From Bacteroidales bacterium (GTDB lineage: Bacteria > Bacteroidota > Bacteroidia > Bacteroidales > UBA12077): 7,370 nt of DNA. The stretch's first letter is position 1. Each line of letters begins with the position of its first letter. The notes under the pieces were generated by a model. The model made no database searches and was not told the DNA's origin. It saw only the letters and a program-made list of their open reading frames with translations. Position numbers and translations under genes: made by a program. The DNA lies in NCBI GenBank assembly GCA_030600865.1, contig JAUVUS010000121.1:1-7370 (forward strand). Direction: 5' to 3'. This document shows, piece by piece, positions 1 through 7,061 of this stretch.

Positions 1-1
1 T

Positions 2-475
2 ATTATACTCTTCAAGATAATTCATAACTTCGTTAAGCACCTGACGATACATTACCTGCTCTTCTTCAGATAATTGCATAGCTAAATTATCTCTCATAGC
101 ATATAATTGCTGTTCTTTTTGTGCAAGTTCCTGTTGTAACATTTGAGCTTTTGCCCTTGTAATTAGCCCTTTAGTAGCTTTATCTTGAAAATCACGAACT
201 TCTTTCTCAAAAGTTCTTGACTGAATTTGCAATTCAGCTTCTGATTCGTTTCTCTTTTGTATTAACTCATTATTTTTATCAATAAATAAATCATAATTTC
301 TTACTAATGTATCTATATTAACATATGCAATAGCATAATCTCTATCAATTTCCTGCACTGCACCTTCTTCACTTACTTCAGATTTTGTTGTTTTATTTCC
401 TGAAAAATGTAAAAAATAGATTCCTGCAACAGCAAGAATTAAAACAACATTTAACCAAAGAGATAATTTTTTCAT
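2..475 (-). CDS. OmpH/Skp-like periplasmic chaperone, N-terminal 158 residues (cut by window edge)
   Basis: The reading frame starts with ATG at 473-475 and stays open for 158 codons to the left edge, so the C-terminus is missing. Residues 1-5 are MKKLS, followed by a hydrophobic stretch at about 7-23 (WLNVVLILAVAGIYFLH), which fits an uncleaved signal anchor or a signal peptide. The segment IAYVNIDTLVRNYD (about 49-62) is the typical start of the OmpH/Skp domain in Bacteroidota. From about 63 to 158 the chain is highly charged and rich in Glu, Gln and Lys, as expected for the long coiled-coil arms of Skp. In that family, trimers hold unfolded outer-membrane proteins in the periplasm; this role is inferred from family. 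The gene lies 301 nt downstream of glnN in the same direction, but candidate promoter boxes sit just upstream, so it is probably transcribed on its own. No ribosome binding site is evident. The family call is fairly sure; the exact paralogue is not. Confidence 0.82.
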   Translation of the reverse strand, partial: MKKLSLWLNVVLILAVAGIYFLHFSGNKTTKSEVSEEGAVQEIDRDYAIAYVNIDTLVRNYDLFIDKNNELIQKRNESEAELQIQSRTFEKEVRDFQDKATKGLITRAKAQMLQQELAQKEQQLYAMRDNLAMQLSEEEQVMYRQVLNEVMNYLEEYN

Positions 476-499
476 AGTTATTTAATTTAATTTTTACTC

Positions 500-546
500 A
501 ATATTTTAACAAAGCAAATATAATATTTTAACAAAGCAAATATAAT
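500..546. repeat. 22-bp tandem direct repeat, two copies plus 3 bp
   Basis: Copies at 500-521 and 522-543 are identical, and the match runs 3 bp further to 546. Read on the minus strand, each copy carries TATATTTG. The unit therefore duplicates a candidate promoter -7 box ahead of the OmpH-like gene. Confidence 0.9.
515..544 (-). promoter_or_regulatory. Duplicated Bacteroidota -7 boxes upstream of the OmpH-like gene
   Basis: On the minus strand TATATTTG occurs at 522-515 and again at 544-537. Both match the Bacteroidota -7 consensus TAnnTTTG. The proximal box would give a leader of roughly 35 nt before the ATG at 475. Neither copy has a clear TTG at the usual 19-nt spacing (only TTT upstream of the distal copy), so this rests on the -7 element alone. 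Confidence 0.5.
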
Positions 547-688
547 CGAATATAACACACAGTAAAAAGTTTTTTTGTTTTTTTAACTATAATTAATAGA
601 TAATCGATCTAAAATTTGAGATTCATAACTCCTTGACCTATCGTATAAAGTTTAATGTCGTATTTTTTAAACACCTTTGTGAATTTTC

Positions 689-749
689 GTGTCTTAGAGC
701 CTTGGTGGCAAGAATTTTACGCCACTAAGACAAAAAGACTCTAAGATAC
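689..749. repeat. Two-part imperfect inverted repeat (dispersed-repeat-like hairpin)
   Basis: Outer arms 689-699 and 739-749 pair over 11 bp with one G-U. Inner arms 702-709 and 721-728 pair over 8 bp with one G-U and enclose an 11-nt loop. Between them is an asymmetric internal loop of 2 nt on the left and 10 nt on the right. The words cttagag and ttggtggc/gccactaa resemble the cttagtggc-type repeats I recall between genes in Bacteroidota genomes. There is no T-run on the minus side, so it is not a standard terminator for glnN, although it lies 28 bp beyond the glnN stop. The rest of the 476-776 gap shows nothing beyond this element and the 22-bp repeat. Confidence 0.65.
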
Positions 750-776
750 ACTAAAAAATACAGCAACAATCGTCCT

Positions 777-2966
777 TTATCGTGTAAAAAGCATTTCTCT
801 GTATTTAGGGAATGGCCAAATCTCATCATCAACAATCAGCTCAAGCTTATCTACGTGATACCTGATTTTTTCGAAATATGGAACAACAAGTTTTGAATAT
901 TCAGGAGCTTTATCACGAATATTCTCTATCGTATTTGCTTTCTTCCTTGCTTCAATCATTTCATCAACTGAATCTTTTATTATAGCAATTCGTTCGGATA
1001 TTTCGCTAATTGTATTTAACTGAGGCTCTGCCATTTTTTCATAAACATCTTTAGGATAAAGTTCTTTTAATCCACGTACATTAGCTATAAGAATATTTTG
1101 ATATTTAATTAAAGTTGGTATAACATGATTCCTGATTAAATCACCCAACACCCTTGCTTCAATCTGAATTTTCTTGGTATATATTTCCAATCTGATATCA
1201 TACCTGGCTTCTAATTCACGATTAGTTAATACCTGCGATTTTTCAAAAACATCTTTAGTATGTTTGGATATAAACGCTTTCAAGGCTTCGGGAACATCAG
1301 ATATATTTGACAATCCACGTTTAGCTGCTTCTTTTATCCAATCTTCACCATAACCATTCCCCTCAAATCTTATTTTTTTCGATGCAATGATGTATTTTTT
1401 TAAAATCTGAAAAATTGCTTCATCCTTTTTAATACCTTTTTCGATTAAAGCATCTACTTCCTTTTTAAACTGAACCAGTTGATTTGCAACAACTGTATTT
1501 AAAGTAATCATTGGTGAAGCTACATTTGCAGACGAACCAACAGCACGGAATTCAAAACGGTTACCCGTAAATGCAAATGGCGAAGTTCGGTTACGGTCTG
1601 TATTATCCAATAAAATTTCCGGTATTTTACCAATATCCAGTTTTAATTCTGTTTTTTCATCAGGCGTCATCTTTTTATTAGTAACTCTTTTCTCTAACTG
1701 ATCTAACATACTGCTAAGCTGCGAACCTATAAATACCGACATAATTGCAGGTGGGGCTTCGTGAGCTCCCAGTCGATGTTCATTTCCTGCAATTGCAACA
1801 CTGGCACGTAAAATGTCTGAATAATCATGAACAGCTTTAACTGTATTAATCAGGAATGTTAAAAACTGCGTGTTGTTTTTTGGAGTTTTACCTGGCGATA
1901 ACAAGTTTTTGCCATTATTGGTCAACATCGACCAGTTATTATGTTTACCCGATCCATTAACTCCCTTAAATGGTTTTTCATGAAAAAGAACTCTAAAATT
2001 ATGACAACGGGCAACTTTGTCCATTAAAGTCATTAAAATCTGGTTATGGTCGACAGCTAAATTTGCTTCTTCAAATATAGGCGCACATTCAAACTGGTTT
2101 GGAGCAACTTCATTATGTCGTGTCTTAACAGGGATACCTAACTTATACGCTTCTATTTCAAAATCGACCATATAGTTTTTTACACGATCCGAAATTGAAC
2201 CAAAATAATGATCGCTTAACTGCTGATCTTTTGCCGATGAATGGCCTATCAATGTTCTTCCCGTTAAATAAAGATCAGGACGGGCATTATACAGAGCACT
2301 GTCAATTAAAAAATATTCTTGTTCCCAGCCTAAAGTAACATTTACTTTTTCAACATCTTTATCGAAATACTGACAAACATCAACGGCTGCTTTATCCAAA
2401 AAGTTTAGTGACTTAATTAATGGCGTTTTATAATCGAGTGCTTCACCTGTGTAAGCAACAAAAATTGTTGGAATACAAAGTGTATTCCCATACACAAATG
2501 CCGGCGATGAAGGATCCCATGCTGTATATCCACGAGCCTCGAAAGTATTACGAATACCACCACTAGGAAAACTTGAAGCATCGGGTTCTTGCTGAACCAG
2601 CATCTCACCCTGGAAATTCTCGATTACTCCTCCTCCTTCAGCCGGTTCGAAAAAGGCATCGTGCTTTTCGGCTGTTGATCCATTTAAAGGATGAAACCAG
2701 TGTGTATAATGTGTAGCTCCACGGTCAACCGCCCATGCTTTCATTCCTATGGCTACCTGGTTAGCAATCTTTCGGTCGATACGTATTCCCTGATTTATTG
2801 ATTCAACAACATTTTTATATGCTTCATGAGATAAGTACTCTTGCATTTTGTACTTATCAAAAACATTTTCTCCAAAATATTCGGAAGTTTTCACCGATGG
2901 AAGTGTTACATCAACAGGTTTCCTGTTTAGCACTTCTTCAATTGCTTTAAATCTGATAGTAGCCAT
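777..2966 (-). CDS. glnN: Glutamine synthetase type III (GSIII)
   Basis: This enzyme makes glutamine from glutamate, ammonia and ATP in the cytoplasm and is a central ammonia-assimilation enzyme. The 729-residue length is usual for GSIII and much longer than GSI or GSII. Residues that support the call are GWEQEYFLID (213-222, metal-binding glutamates), RHNEVAPNQFE (283-293), NGSGKHNNWSM (337-347, the glutamate/ATP site), RLGAHEAPPA (398-407) and NRTSPFAFTGNRFEFR (459-474, with the arginines that bind substrate phosphate groups). An N-terminal extension (1 to about 200) and a helical C-terminal tail (about 560-729) are typical of the family. The start ATG at 2964-2966 gives the usual MATIRFKAIE N-terminus; no Shine-Dalgarno is seen. 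A terminator upstream (3141-3171) and a candidate promoter box at 3009-3016 suggest a single-gene unit. The frame is intact and all expected motifs are present. Confidence 0.97.
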   Translation of the reverse strand: MATIRFKAIEEVLNRKPVDVTLPSVKTSEYFGENVFDKYKMQEYLSHEAYKNVVESINQGIRIDRKIANQVAIGMKAWAVDRGATHYTHWFHPLNGSTAEKHDAFFEPAEGGGVIENFQGEMLVQQEPDASSFPSGGIRNTFEARGYTAWDPSSPAFVYGNTLCIPTIFVAYTGEALDYKTPLIKSLNFLDKAAVDVCQYFDKDVEKVNVTLGWEQEYFLIDSALYNARPDLYLTGRTLIGHSSAKDQQLSDHYFGSISDRVKNYMVDFEIEAYKLGIPVKTRHNEVAPNQFECAPIFEEANLAVDHNQILMTLMDKVARCHNFRVLFHEKPFKGVNGSGKHNNWSMLTNNGKNLLSPGKTPKNNTQFLTFLINTVKAVHDYSDILRASVAIAGNEHRLGAHEAPPAIMSVFIGSQLSSMLDQLEKRVTNKKMTPDEKTELKLDIGKIPEILLDNTDRNRTSPFAFTGNRFEFRAVGSSANVASPMITLNTVVANQLVQFKKEVDALIEKGIKKDEAIFQILKKYIIASKKIRFEGNGYGEDWIKEAAKRGLSNISDVPEALKAFISKHTKDVFEKSQVLTNRELEARYDIRLEIYTKKIQIEARVLGDLIRNHVIPTLIKYQNILIANVRGLKELYPKDVYEKMAEPQLNTISEISERIAIIKDSVDEMIEARKKANTIENIRDKAPEYSKLVVPYFEKIRYHVDKLELIVDDEIWPFPKYREMLFTR

Positions 2967-3008
2967 GCTTAATTTTGAATTATGAATAAAAAACTCTATT
3001 TATCAGCT

Positions 3009-3016
3009 CAAAAGTA
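3009..3016 (-). promoter_or_regulatory. Candidate glnN promoter, -7 box
   Basis: TACTTTTG on the minus strand fits TAnnTTTG and lies about 42 bp upstream of the glnN ATG, giving a leader of roughly 35-40 nt. The upstream element is weak: TTA near 3038-3040 at 21-nt spacing. It lies between the upstream terminator and glnN, where a promoter is needed. Confidence 0.45.
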
Positions 3017-3139
3017 TATTATTTTTTCTTATACCCCTAATTTTTTACACTATGTTTTGATTATTTATATCTTTTTTAAATTACACCCTTGTAATTTTAG
3101 TGTCTTGTTGGAATATTTTAATATTTTTATAATATCCAT

Positions 3140-3171
3140 AAAAAAAGTCCGGCTATCGGGAGCCGGACTTT
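3140..3171 (-). terminator. Intrinsic terminator after the M20 peptidase gene
   Basis: A perfect 11-bp GC-rich stem (3144-3154 with 3161-3171, core gtccggct/agccggac) encloses a 6-nt loop, atcggg. On the minus strand it is followed by a run of seven T (3146-3140). It lies about 20 bp beyond the peptidase stop, so it should end the gpmI-side transcript before glnN. The T-run partly overlaps the base of the stem. Confidence 0.92.
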
Positions 3172-3191
3172 CAATTTTCACAAAAAATATT

Positions 3192-3812
3192 TTATTTCAT
3201 TATCTCTACATAATATTTATAGAAATAAGGAATCGTATTAATACCATTATAAAATTGTTCCAATGGATAATTTTCGTTTGGAGAGTGAATAGCATCAGAC
3301 TCTAAACCAAATCCCATTAATACGGATTTAATTCCTAAAATCTTTTCAAACTCTGAGATAATCGGGATACTACCACCACTACGAACAGGAACAGGTTTCC
3401 TTTTGTAAATTTCTTCGTAAGCTTTTTCAGCTGCTTCGTAAGCCGGTAAATCAATCGGGCAAACATAAGCCTGGCCACCATGCAGGGGCTTAACATTTAC
3501 TTTTACATAATCAGGGCCGATTTTTTCAAAATGCTCTTTAAACAATTTTGAAATTTCTTCGTTATTTTGATTCGGAACTAAACGAGTAGAAATTTTCGCG
3601 TAAGCTTTTGAAGGAAGAACCGTTTTAGCACCTTCGCCGGTATATCCACCCCAGATACCACAAACATCAAATGATGGACGCATACCTGTACGCTCATTTG
3701 TTGAGTATCCTTTTTCACCCCATAGTTCTTTTACGTCAATTGCAGCTTTATATTCTTCTTCATTGAATGGAGCTTCAGGCATTTTAGCTCTTTCAGCATC
3801 AGAAACTTCCAA
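3192..3812 (-). CDS. M20 peptidase, C-terminal fragment (206-residue open frame)
   Basis: The frame can be opened at TTG 3810-3812 but has no promoter or ribosome binding site of its own, so that start is an artefact of the frameshift. It continues the lid domain (VSDAERAKMPEAPFNEEEY, GIWGGYTGEGAKTVLP, ISTRLVPNQ) and the closing part of the catalytic domain: RSGGSIPI near residues 144-151, and DAIHSPNENY near 173-182 with the last zinc-binding histidine, H176. The stop TAA is at 3192-3194, just before the terminator. Confidence 0.8.
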   Translation of the reverse strand: MEVSDAERAKMPEAPFNEEEYKAAIDVKELWGEKGYSTNERTGMRPSFDVCGIWGGYTGEGAKTVLPSKAYAKISTRLVPNQNNEEISKLFKEHFEKIGPDYVKVNVKPLHGGQAYVCPIDLPAYEAAEKAYEEIYKRKPVPVRSGGSIPIISEFEKILGIKSVLMGFGLESDAIHSPNENYPLEQFYNGINTIPYFYKYYVEIMK

Positions 3813-4561
3813 ACATCATCGTAGAAACCCGGAATGGTAATATGACCATTTTCATCAACCATTTCTGTGATCATTTTTGCCAACACATTAATTGGATTAG
3901 CAACTTCACCACCAAATATACCAGAGTGAAGATCTCTTTCTGGGCCAGTCACTTCAACTTCCCAGTAAGACAATCCACGTAAACCTGTAGTAATTGAAGG
4001 TATATCAGGAGCAATCATTCCTGTATCAGAAACTAAAATAACATCAGCCTTAACAAGATCTTTATTTTGTTCGCACCATTTTGAAAGGCTTGGCGAACCA
4101 ATTTCTTCTTCACCTTCTATCATGAATTTCACATTACAAGGCAAAGAATCTGTTTTTACCATTGCTTCAAAAGCCTTAATATGCATATACCCTTGTCCTT
4201 TATCATCATCAGCACCACGAGCCCAGATTTTACCATCTTTAACAACCGGCTCAAAAGGTTTGGTTTCCCATAAATCGATCGGATCAACAGGCATTACATC
4301 GTAGTGAGCATATACCAACACTGTTGGTTTTGCAGAATCAATTAATTTCTCAGCAAAAACTACCGGATTACCATCAGATGGCATTACTTCTGCCTTATCA
4401 CAACCTGCAGCTAATAAAGCCGCTTTTAAAGCTTCAGCGGTTTTTACCATATCCGGCTTGTGATCTTGTATTGAACTTATTGAAGGAATTCTGATCAACT
4501 CGAATAATTCCTCAAGAAATCGATCCTTATTCGCTTCGATGTACTGTTTTACTTTTTCCAT
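3731..4561 (-). CDS. M20 peptidase, N-terminal fragment (276-residue open frame)
   Basis: This frame begins at ATG 4559-4561 (MEKVKQYIEA). It carries the first catalytic-domain half with H86, D119, E152, E153 and D179, and the start of the dimerisation (lid) domain with LHSGIFGGE at 211-219. Residues 1-250 are genuine family sequence ending in GFYDDV. The last 26 residues (WKFLML onward) are out-of-frame translation after the lost base. Made alone, the product would lack the rest of the lid domain and the last zinc ligand, so it should be inactive. Confidence 0.8.
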   Translation of the reverse strand: MEKVKQYIEANKDRFLEELFELIRIPSISSIQDHKPDMVKTAEALKAALLAAGCDKAEVMPSDGNPVVFAEKLIDSAKPTVLVYAHYDVMPVDPIDLWETKPFEPVVKDGKIWARGADDDKGQGYMHIKAFEAMVKTDSLPCNVKFMIEGEEEIGSPSLSKWCEQNKDLVKADVILVSDTGMIAPDIPSITTGLRGLSYWEVEVTGPERDLHSGIFGGEVANPINVLAKMITEMVDENGHITIPGFYDDVWKFLMLKELKCLKLHSMKKNIKLQLT

Positions 4562-4618
4562 TTTATTTTGATTTTATAATTAATAATTTCTTTTAGGAAG
4601 GGCTAAATTAATACTTTT

Positions 4619-4626
4619 CAAACTTA
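4619..4626 (-). promoter_or_regulatory. Possible internal -7 box before the M20 gene
   Basis: TAAGTTTG on the minus strand fits TAnnTTTG and shares its first three bases with the stop codon of the DUF3109 gene. No TTG lies at suitable spacing upstream. In such AT-rich DNA a chance match is quite possible, and readthrough from gpmI is an adequate alternative. Confidence 0.2.
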
Positions 4627-5241
4627 TTCACAATCTTCTGATTGTTCTGAATACTCAATTTCTTTTTTATATACTTCCACAGTCTCCAATAATTCATCAT
4701 ACCATTCATTTCCATATTTACGCACTAAAGCATCTTTTAAAAACTCGTAAGCTTTCACTTTCTTCTTAGATCCATATTTTCGGGCAGGATCGCAAACATT
4801 CCAGAAATGATAATTCAAGGCATCCATATCATCACCAAGTTTTTTAATTCTTATTGGATATAGGTGACAGGAAATTGGTTTACGAAAAGGTATCTTATTT
4901 TTAATAAAAGCCTTTTCAATTCCACATTTTGCTATACCGTGTTCAAATATTGTATAAACACATTCTTTACCATTAAGTAATGGAGTTACTAATTCTCCAT
5001 CTTTTTTATCAATTACGGTATACCCAACTTTTTCAATCTCCTTTATCGATTCTTCTCTGAGGTATTTTTTAAATTTTGGATAATATTGTTCAATCGATTT
5101 ATCTTCTCCATCTTCCAGTGGAGCACCAGCCTCACCTTCGACACAACAATGCCCTTTACAACTATCCAAATTACAAAGAAAGTTTTCTTCGAGTAATTCT
5201 GTTCCAACTATACAGTTGCCCACCTGCATCATAAAGTTCAT
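4624..5241 (-). CDS. DUF3109 family cysteine-rich protein
   Basis: This 205-residue protein matches the DUF3109 family from memory; its biochemical role is not known. It has ten cysteines, most in conserved-looking places: C23, C28, C32 and C33 in FLCNLDSCKGHCCVEGEAGAPL, then C94, C106, C125 (in SCHLYPI) and C150 (in NVCDPARKYG). The CxxxxCxxxCC cluster plus later cysteines resembles the Fe/Zn-binding YkgJ-type proteins, so a metal or Fe-S site is likely (inference). There is no signal peptide or membrane segment, so it is probably cytoplasmic. ATG at 5239-5241 is 10 nt after the gpmI stop, which makes co-transcription with gpmI very likely; Met4 or Met5 are alternative starts. The C-terminal tail (about 155-205) is charged and helical. 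Confidence 0.88.
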   Translation of the reverse strand: MNFMMQVGNCIVGTELLEENFLCNLDSCKGHCCVEGEAGAPLEDGEDKSIEQYYPKFKKYLREESIKEIEKVGYTVIDKKDGELVTPLLNGKECVYTIFEHGIAKCGIEKAFIKNKIPFRKPISCHLYPIRIKKLGDDMDALNYHFWNVCDPARKYGSKKKVKAYEFLKDALVRKYGNEWYDELLETVEVYKKEIEYSEQSEDCE

Positions 5242-5251
5242 ATACTTAATA

Positions 5252-6781
5252 TTATTCGATTACTAAATTTTTACCGGTCATTTCTTCAGAAGCATTTATT
5301 CCCATTAATGACAATATTGTTGGAGCAACATCAGCTAAAATTCCATTCTTAACAGATTTAAATCGATCCGAAACTAAAATAAAAGGAACAGGATTTAATG
5401 AGTGTGCTGTATTTTCTGAGCCATCAGGATTTATAGCGTTATCGGCATTACCATGATCAGCAATAATTATTGCTTCGTAGCCATTAGCCTTTGCTGTTTC
5501 AACCACCTCGTTCACACACTGATCAACTGCTTCAACGGCTTTTGTTATCGCCTCATAAACACCGGTATGACCAACCATATCTCCATTTGCAAAGTTCAAA
5601 CATACAAAATCAGCTTCTTGCTTTTTCAGCTCCTCAACTATAGCATCCTTAACCAAATAAGCACTCATCTCAGGCTGCAAATCATAAGTTGCTACTTTGG
5701 GTGATGATCTCAAAATTCGTTTTTCGTTTTCAAATTCTTTTTCGCGTCCCCCGGAAAAGAAGAATGTAACATGTGCATACTTTTCTGTTTCGGCAATACG
5801 AATTTGTTTTTTACCATTACGAGCTAAAATTTCGCCCAGTGTATTATTCAGGTTTTCTTTATCGTACGCAATATGAATATTTTTAAATGATTCATCATAG
5901 CGAGTCAGGGTTACATAATGCAAAGGCATTGTTTGCATTCCATGTTCCGGCATATCTTGCTGAGTTAATACAATGGTCATTTCACGTAAACGATCGGTAC
6001 GAAAGTTAAAGCAAATAAGCACATCGTTTGCTTGAATTTTACCAACAGGACTTCCATTGGCATCAATTTTTACAATTGGCTTAATAAACTCATCGGTAAC
6101 ACCTTCGTCATATGATTCCTGAACCGACTTAACTATATCAGTAGTTTGCTTTCCCTTACCTTGAACAAACAAATCGTATGCTTCTTTGATTCGCTCCCAG
6201 CGCTTATCGCGATCCATACCATAATAACGACCAACAAGCGTTGCAATCTCTCCATTCGAATTATCTAAATGATTTTGCAGATTTTGTATAAATCCCTTTC
6301 CACTTCGCGGATCAACATCACGTCCGTCGGTTAATGCATGAACATATACTTTATCCAATCCATGGTCTTTTGTTAGATCACACAATTTATATAAGTGCTT
6401 ATCAGACGAATGAACACCACCATCGGAAACCAATCCAATAAAATGAACTGCTACATTATTTTCTTTTGCATAATTAAATGCTTTTATTAAAGCTTCGTTT
6501 GATGCAATACTGTTATCTTCTACAGCTTTATTAATTTTAACCAAATCCTGATAAACCACACGGCCCGCACCAATATTTAAATGCCCTACTTCGGAGTTTC
6601 CCATTTGTCCTTCAGGTAAGCCTACATTATTCCCTGAAGTTTGCAATTGCGAGTGTGGGTATTTCGTGTATAAACTATCTATATAAGGAGTGTTTGCATT
6701 ATAAATTACATCCGATTTTGTTTTATTTCCTATCCCCCAACCATCAAGAATAAGCAAAATAACTTTTTGATTATTATTCAT
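5252..6781 (-). CDS. gpmI: 2,3-bisphosphoglycerate-independent phosphoglycerate mutase
   Basis: This enzyme interconverts 3- and 2-phosphoglycerate in glycolysis and gluconeogenesis. The cytoplasmic metal-dependent enzyme (usually Mn) works through a phosphoserine and does not need bisphosphoglycerate. The 509 residues are the family's normal length. The phosphatase-like domain has D13 (LDGWGIG), the catalytic S63 ([10 protein letters not shown]), D401 and H405 (NGDMVGHTG), D442 and H443 (ADHGNADN) and H460 (TAHSLNP). The inserted transferase domain has H124 (SDGGVHS), R154 and D155 (TDGRDVDP), R185 and R191 ([15 protein letters not shown]), R261 and R264 ([10 protein letters not shown]) and K334. 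All active-site residues expected for the family are present. The start ATG at 6779-6781 is supported by a clear Shine-Dalgarno. It heads the apparent cluster gpmI, DUF3109 gene, M20 peptidase. Confidence 0.97.
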   Translation of the reverse strand: MNNNQKVILLILDGWGIGNKTKSDVIYNANTPYIDSLYTKYPHSQLQTSGNNVGLPEGQMGNSEVGHLNIGAGRVVYQDLVKINKAVEDNSIASNEALIKAFNYAKENNVAVHFIGLVSDGGVHSSDKHLYKLCDLTKDHGLDKVYVHALTDGRDVDPRSGKGFIQNLQNHLDNSNGEIATLVGRYYGMDRDKRWERIKEAYDLFVQGKGKQTTDIVKSVQESYDEGVTDEFIKPIVKIDANGSPVGKIQANDVLICFNFRTDRLREMTIVLTQQDMPEHGMQTMPLHYVTLTRYDESFKNIHIAYDKENLNNTLGEILARNGKKQIRIAETEKYAHVTFFFSGGREKEFENEKRILRSSPKVATYDLQPEMSAYLVKDAIVEELKKQEADFVCLNFANGDMVGHTGVYEAITKAVEAVDQCVNEVVETAKANGYEAIIIADHGNADNAINPDGSENTAHSLNPVPFILVSDRFKSVKNGILADVAPTILSLMGINASEEMTGKNLVIE

Positions 6782-6785
6782 TTTA

Positions 6786-6792
6786 TCTCCTT
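6786..6792 (-). promoter_or_regulatory. Shine-Dalgarno of gpmI
   Basis: AAGGAGA on the minus strand places GGAG 5 nt before the gpmI ATG. It fixes the start codon. It stands out because the other complete genes here have no such site, in line with the usual Bacteroidota habit of initiating without Shine-Dalgarno pairing. Confidence 0.75.
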
Positions 6793-6838
6793 TTTTTTCA
6801 TTTTATTTTAGAACAAGTACTTTCGCAAAAAGTTCTTA

Positions 6839-6846
6839 CAAAATTA
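6839..6846 (-). promoter_or_regulatory. Candidate gpmI promoter, -7 box
   Basis: TAATTTTG on the minus strand fits TAnnTTTG, lies 58 bp upstream of the gpmI ATG and is just downstream of the terminator at 6892-6925. No good TTG lies at 19-nt spacing (TTT instead). If real, gpmI is transcribed independently of the upstream small RNA candidate. Confidence 0.4.
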
Positions 6847-6883
6847 TCCTTTTTTAATTCCTAATAAAATTATTGAGTTCATA

Positions 6884-7059
6884 AAAACAAAAAAGAGAAC
6901 AACTCACAATTAAGCCATTCTCTTTCTCTAACCCTAAATTTACTACCTAAAAAATTAACCCTAAAATCTATTAACTATATTGTTTATTAAGCTCTAAGCT
7001 TTATGTTATTCAACACCTCCAATTGAGTGAAAATAAATTAATTAATTCCTCAAAAGGGC
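6884..7059 (-). ncRNA. Candidate small RNA (about 175 nt) upstream of gpmI, family not identified
   Basis: A strong two-box promoter (7062-7092) on the minus strand points into this stretch, which ends at an intrinsic terminator (6892-6925). No convincing ORF with a start signal lies between. Predicted local structure includes a short hairpin, AAGCT-TAG-AGCTT (7001-6989), and a possible hairpin around GGAGGTG (7020-7014). The 5' end (AGCCCUUUU, 7060-7052) can pair with AGAAUGGCU (6921-6913), closing the molecule end to end. Length and end-to-end pairing recall 6S RNA, but I cannot match it to any family by sequence. The alternative is a gpmI leader with a conditional terminator, since gpmI starts about 100 nt further on. 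Confidence 0.45.
6887..6925 (-). terminator. Intrinsic terminator of the small RNA/leader
   Basis: An 8-bp stem AAAGAGAA/TTCTCTTT (minus strand, 6925-6918 with 6899-6892) encloses an 18-nt loop whose edges can add G-U-rich pairs (GGCTT with GAGTT). On the minus strand it is followed by six T, a G and five T. The stem is A/T-rich, so it is weaker than the terminator at 3140-3171. Confidence 0.65.
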
Positions 7060-7061
7060 TG

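Larger units (their letters stand above)
3192..4561 (-). pseudogene. M20-family metallopeptidase (dipeptidase type), split by a one-base frameshift
   Basis: Joined across the frameshift, the product is about 456 residues, the normal length of bacterial M20 dipeptidases, which cleave dipeptides or short peptides with a two-zinc centre in the cytoplasm. Both metal-site halves are present: YAHYDVMP (84-91, H86), ADDDKG (117-122, D119), EGEEEIGS (149-156, catalytic E152 and ligand E153), SDTG (178-181, D179) and, after the break, DAIHSPNE with the last metal histidine. The break is at the T-run on the minus strand at 3813-3811. The text reads gatgatgtttggaa, where gatgatgttttggaa would keep the frame (D-D-V-L-E-V), so one T appears to be missing. 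All other parts look conserved, so the loss is recent or is a sequencing/assembly error. It is the third gene after gpmI and the DUF3109 gene, 62 nt downstream of the latter, and ends at a strong terminator. Confidence 0.85.

Noticed and set aside
689..749. CRISPR repeat or intrinsic terminator of glnN
   Set aside because: There is only one imperfect hairpin with no regular spacers, and no T-run follows it in the minus direction.
2417..2608. Minus-strand open frame of 63 codons
   Set aside because: It lies entirely inside glnN in another frame; glnN is intact and conserved here.
2982..3305. Plus-strand open frame of 107 codons
   Set aside because: It crosses the intrinsic terminator and runs antisense into the M20 gene. 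Its composition is that of translated AT-rich intergenic DNA, with no family resemblance.
3808..3816. Programmed -1 ribosomal frameshift in the M20 gene
   Set aside because: The junction has no X_XXY_YYZ slippery heptamer, and M20 peptidases are not known to use frameshifting.
4122..4304. Plus-strand open frame of 60 codons
   Set aside because: Antisense to the conserved zinc-site region of the M20 gene, with no start signals.
5453..5704. Plus-strand open frame of 83 codons
   Set aside because: Antisense to the catalytic region of gpmI; a shadow of the real gene.
6820..6838. Weak inverted repeat agaac...gttct near the gpmI promoter
   Set aside because: Only about 5 bp of stem with a long loop; easily due to chance.
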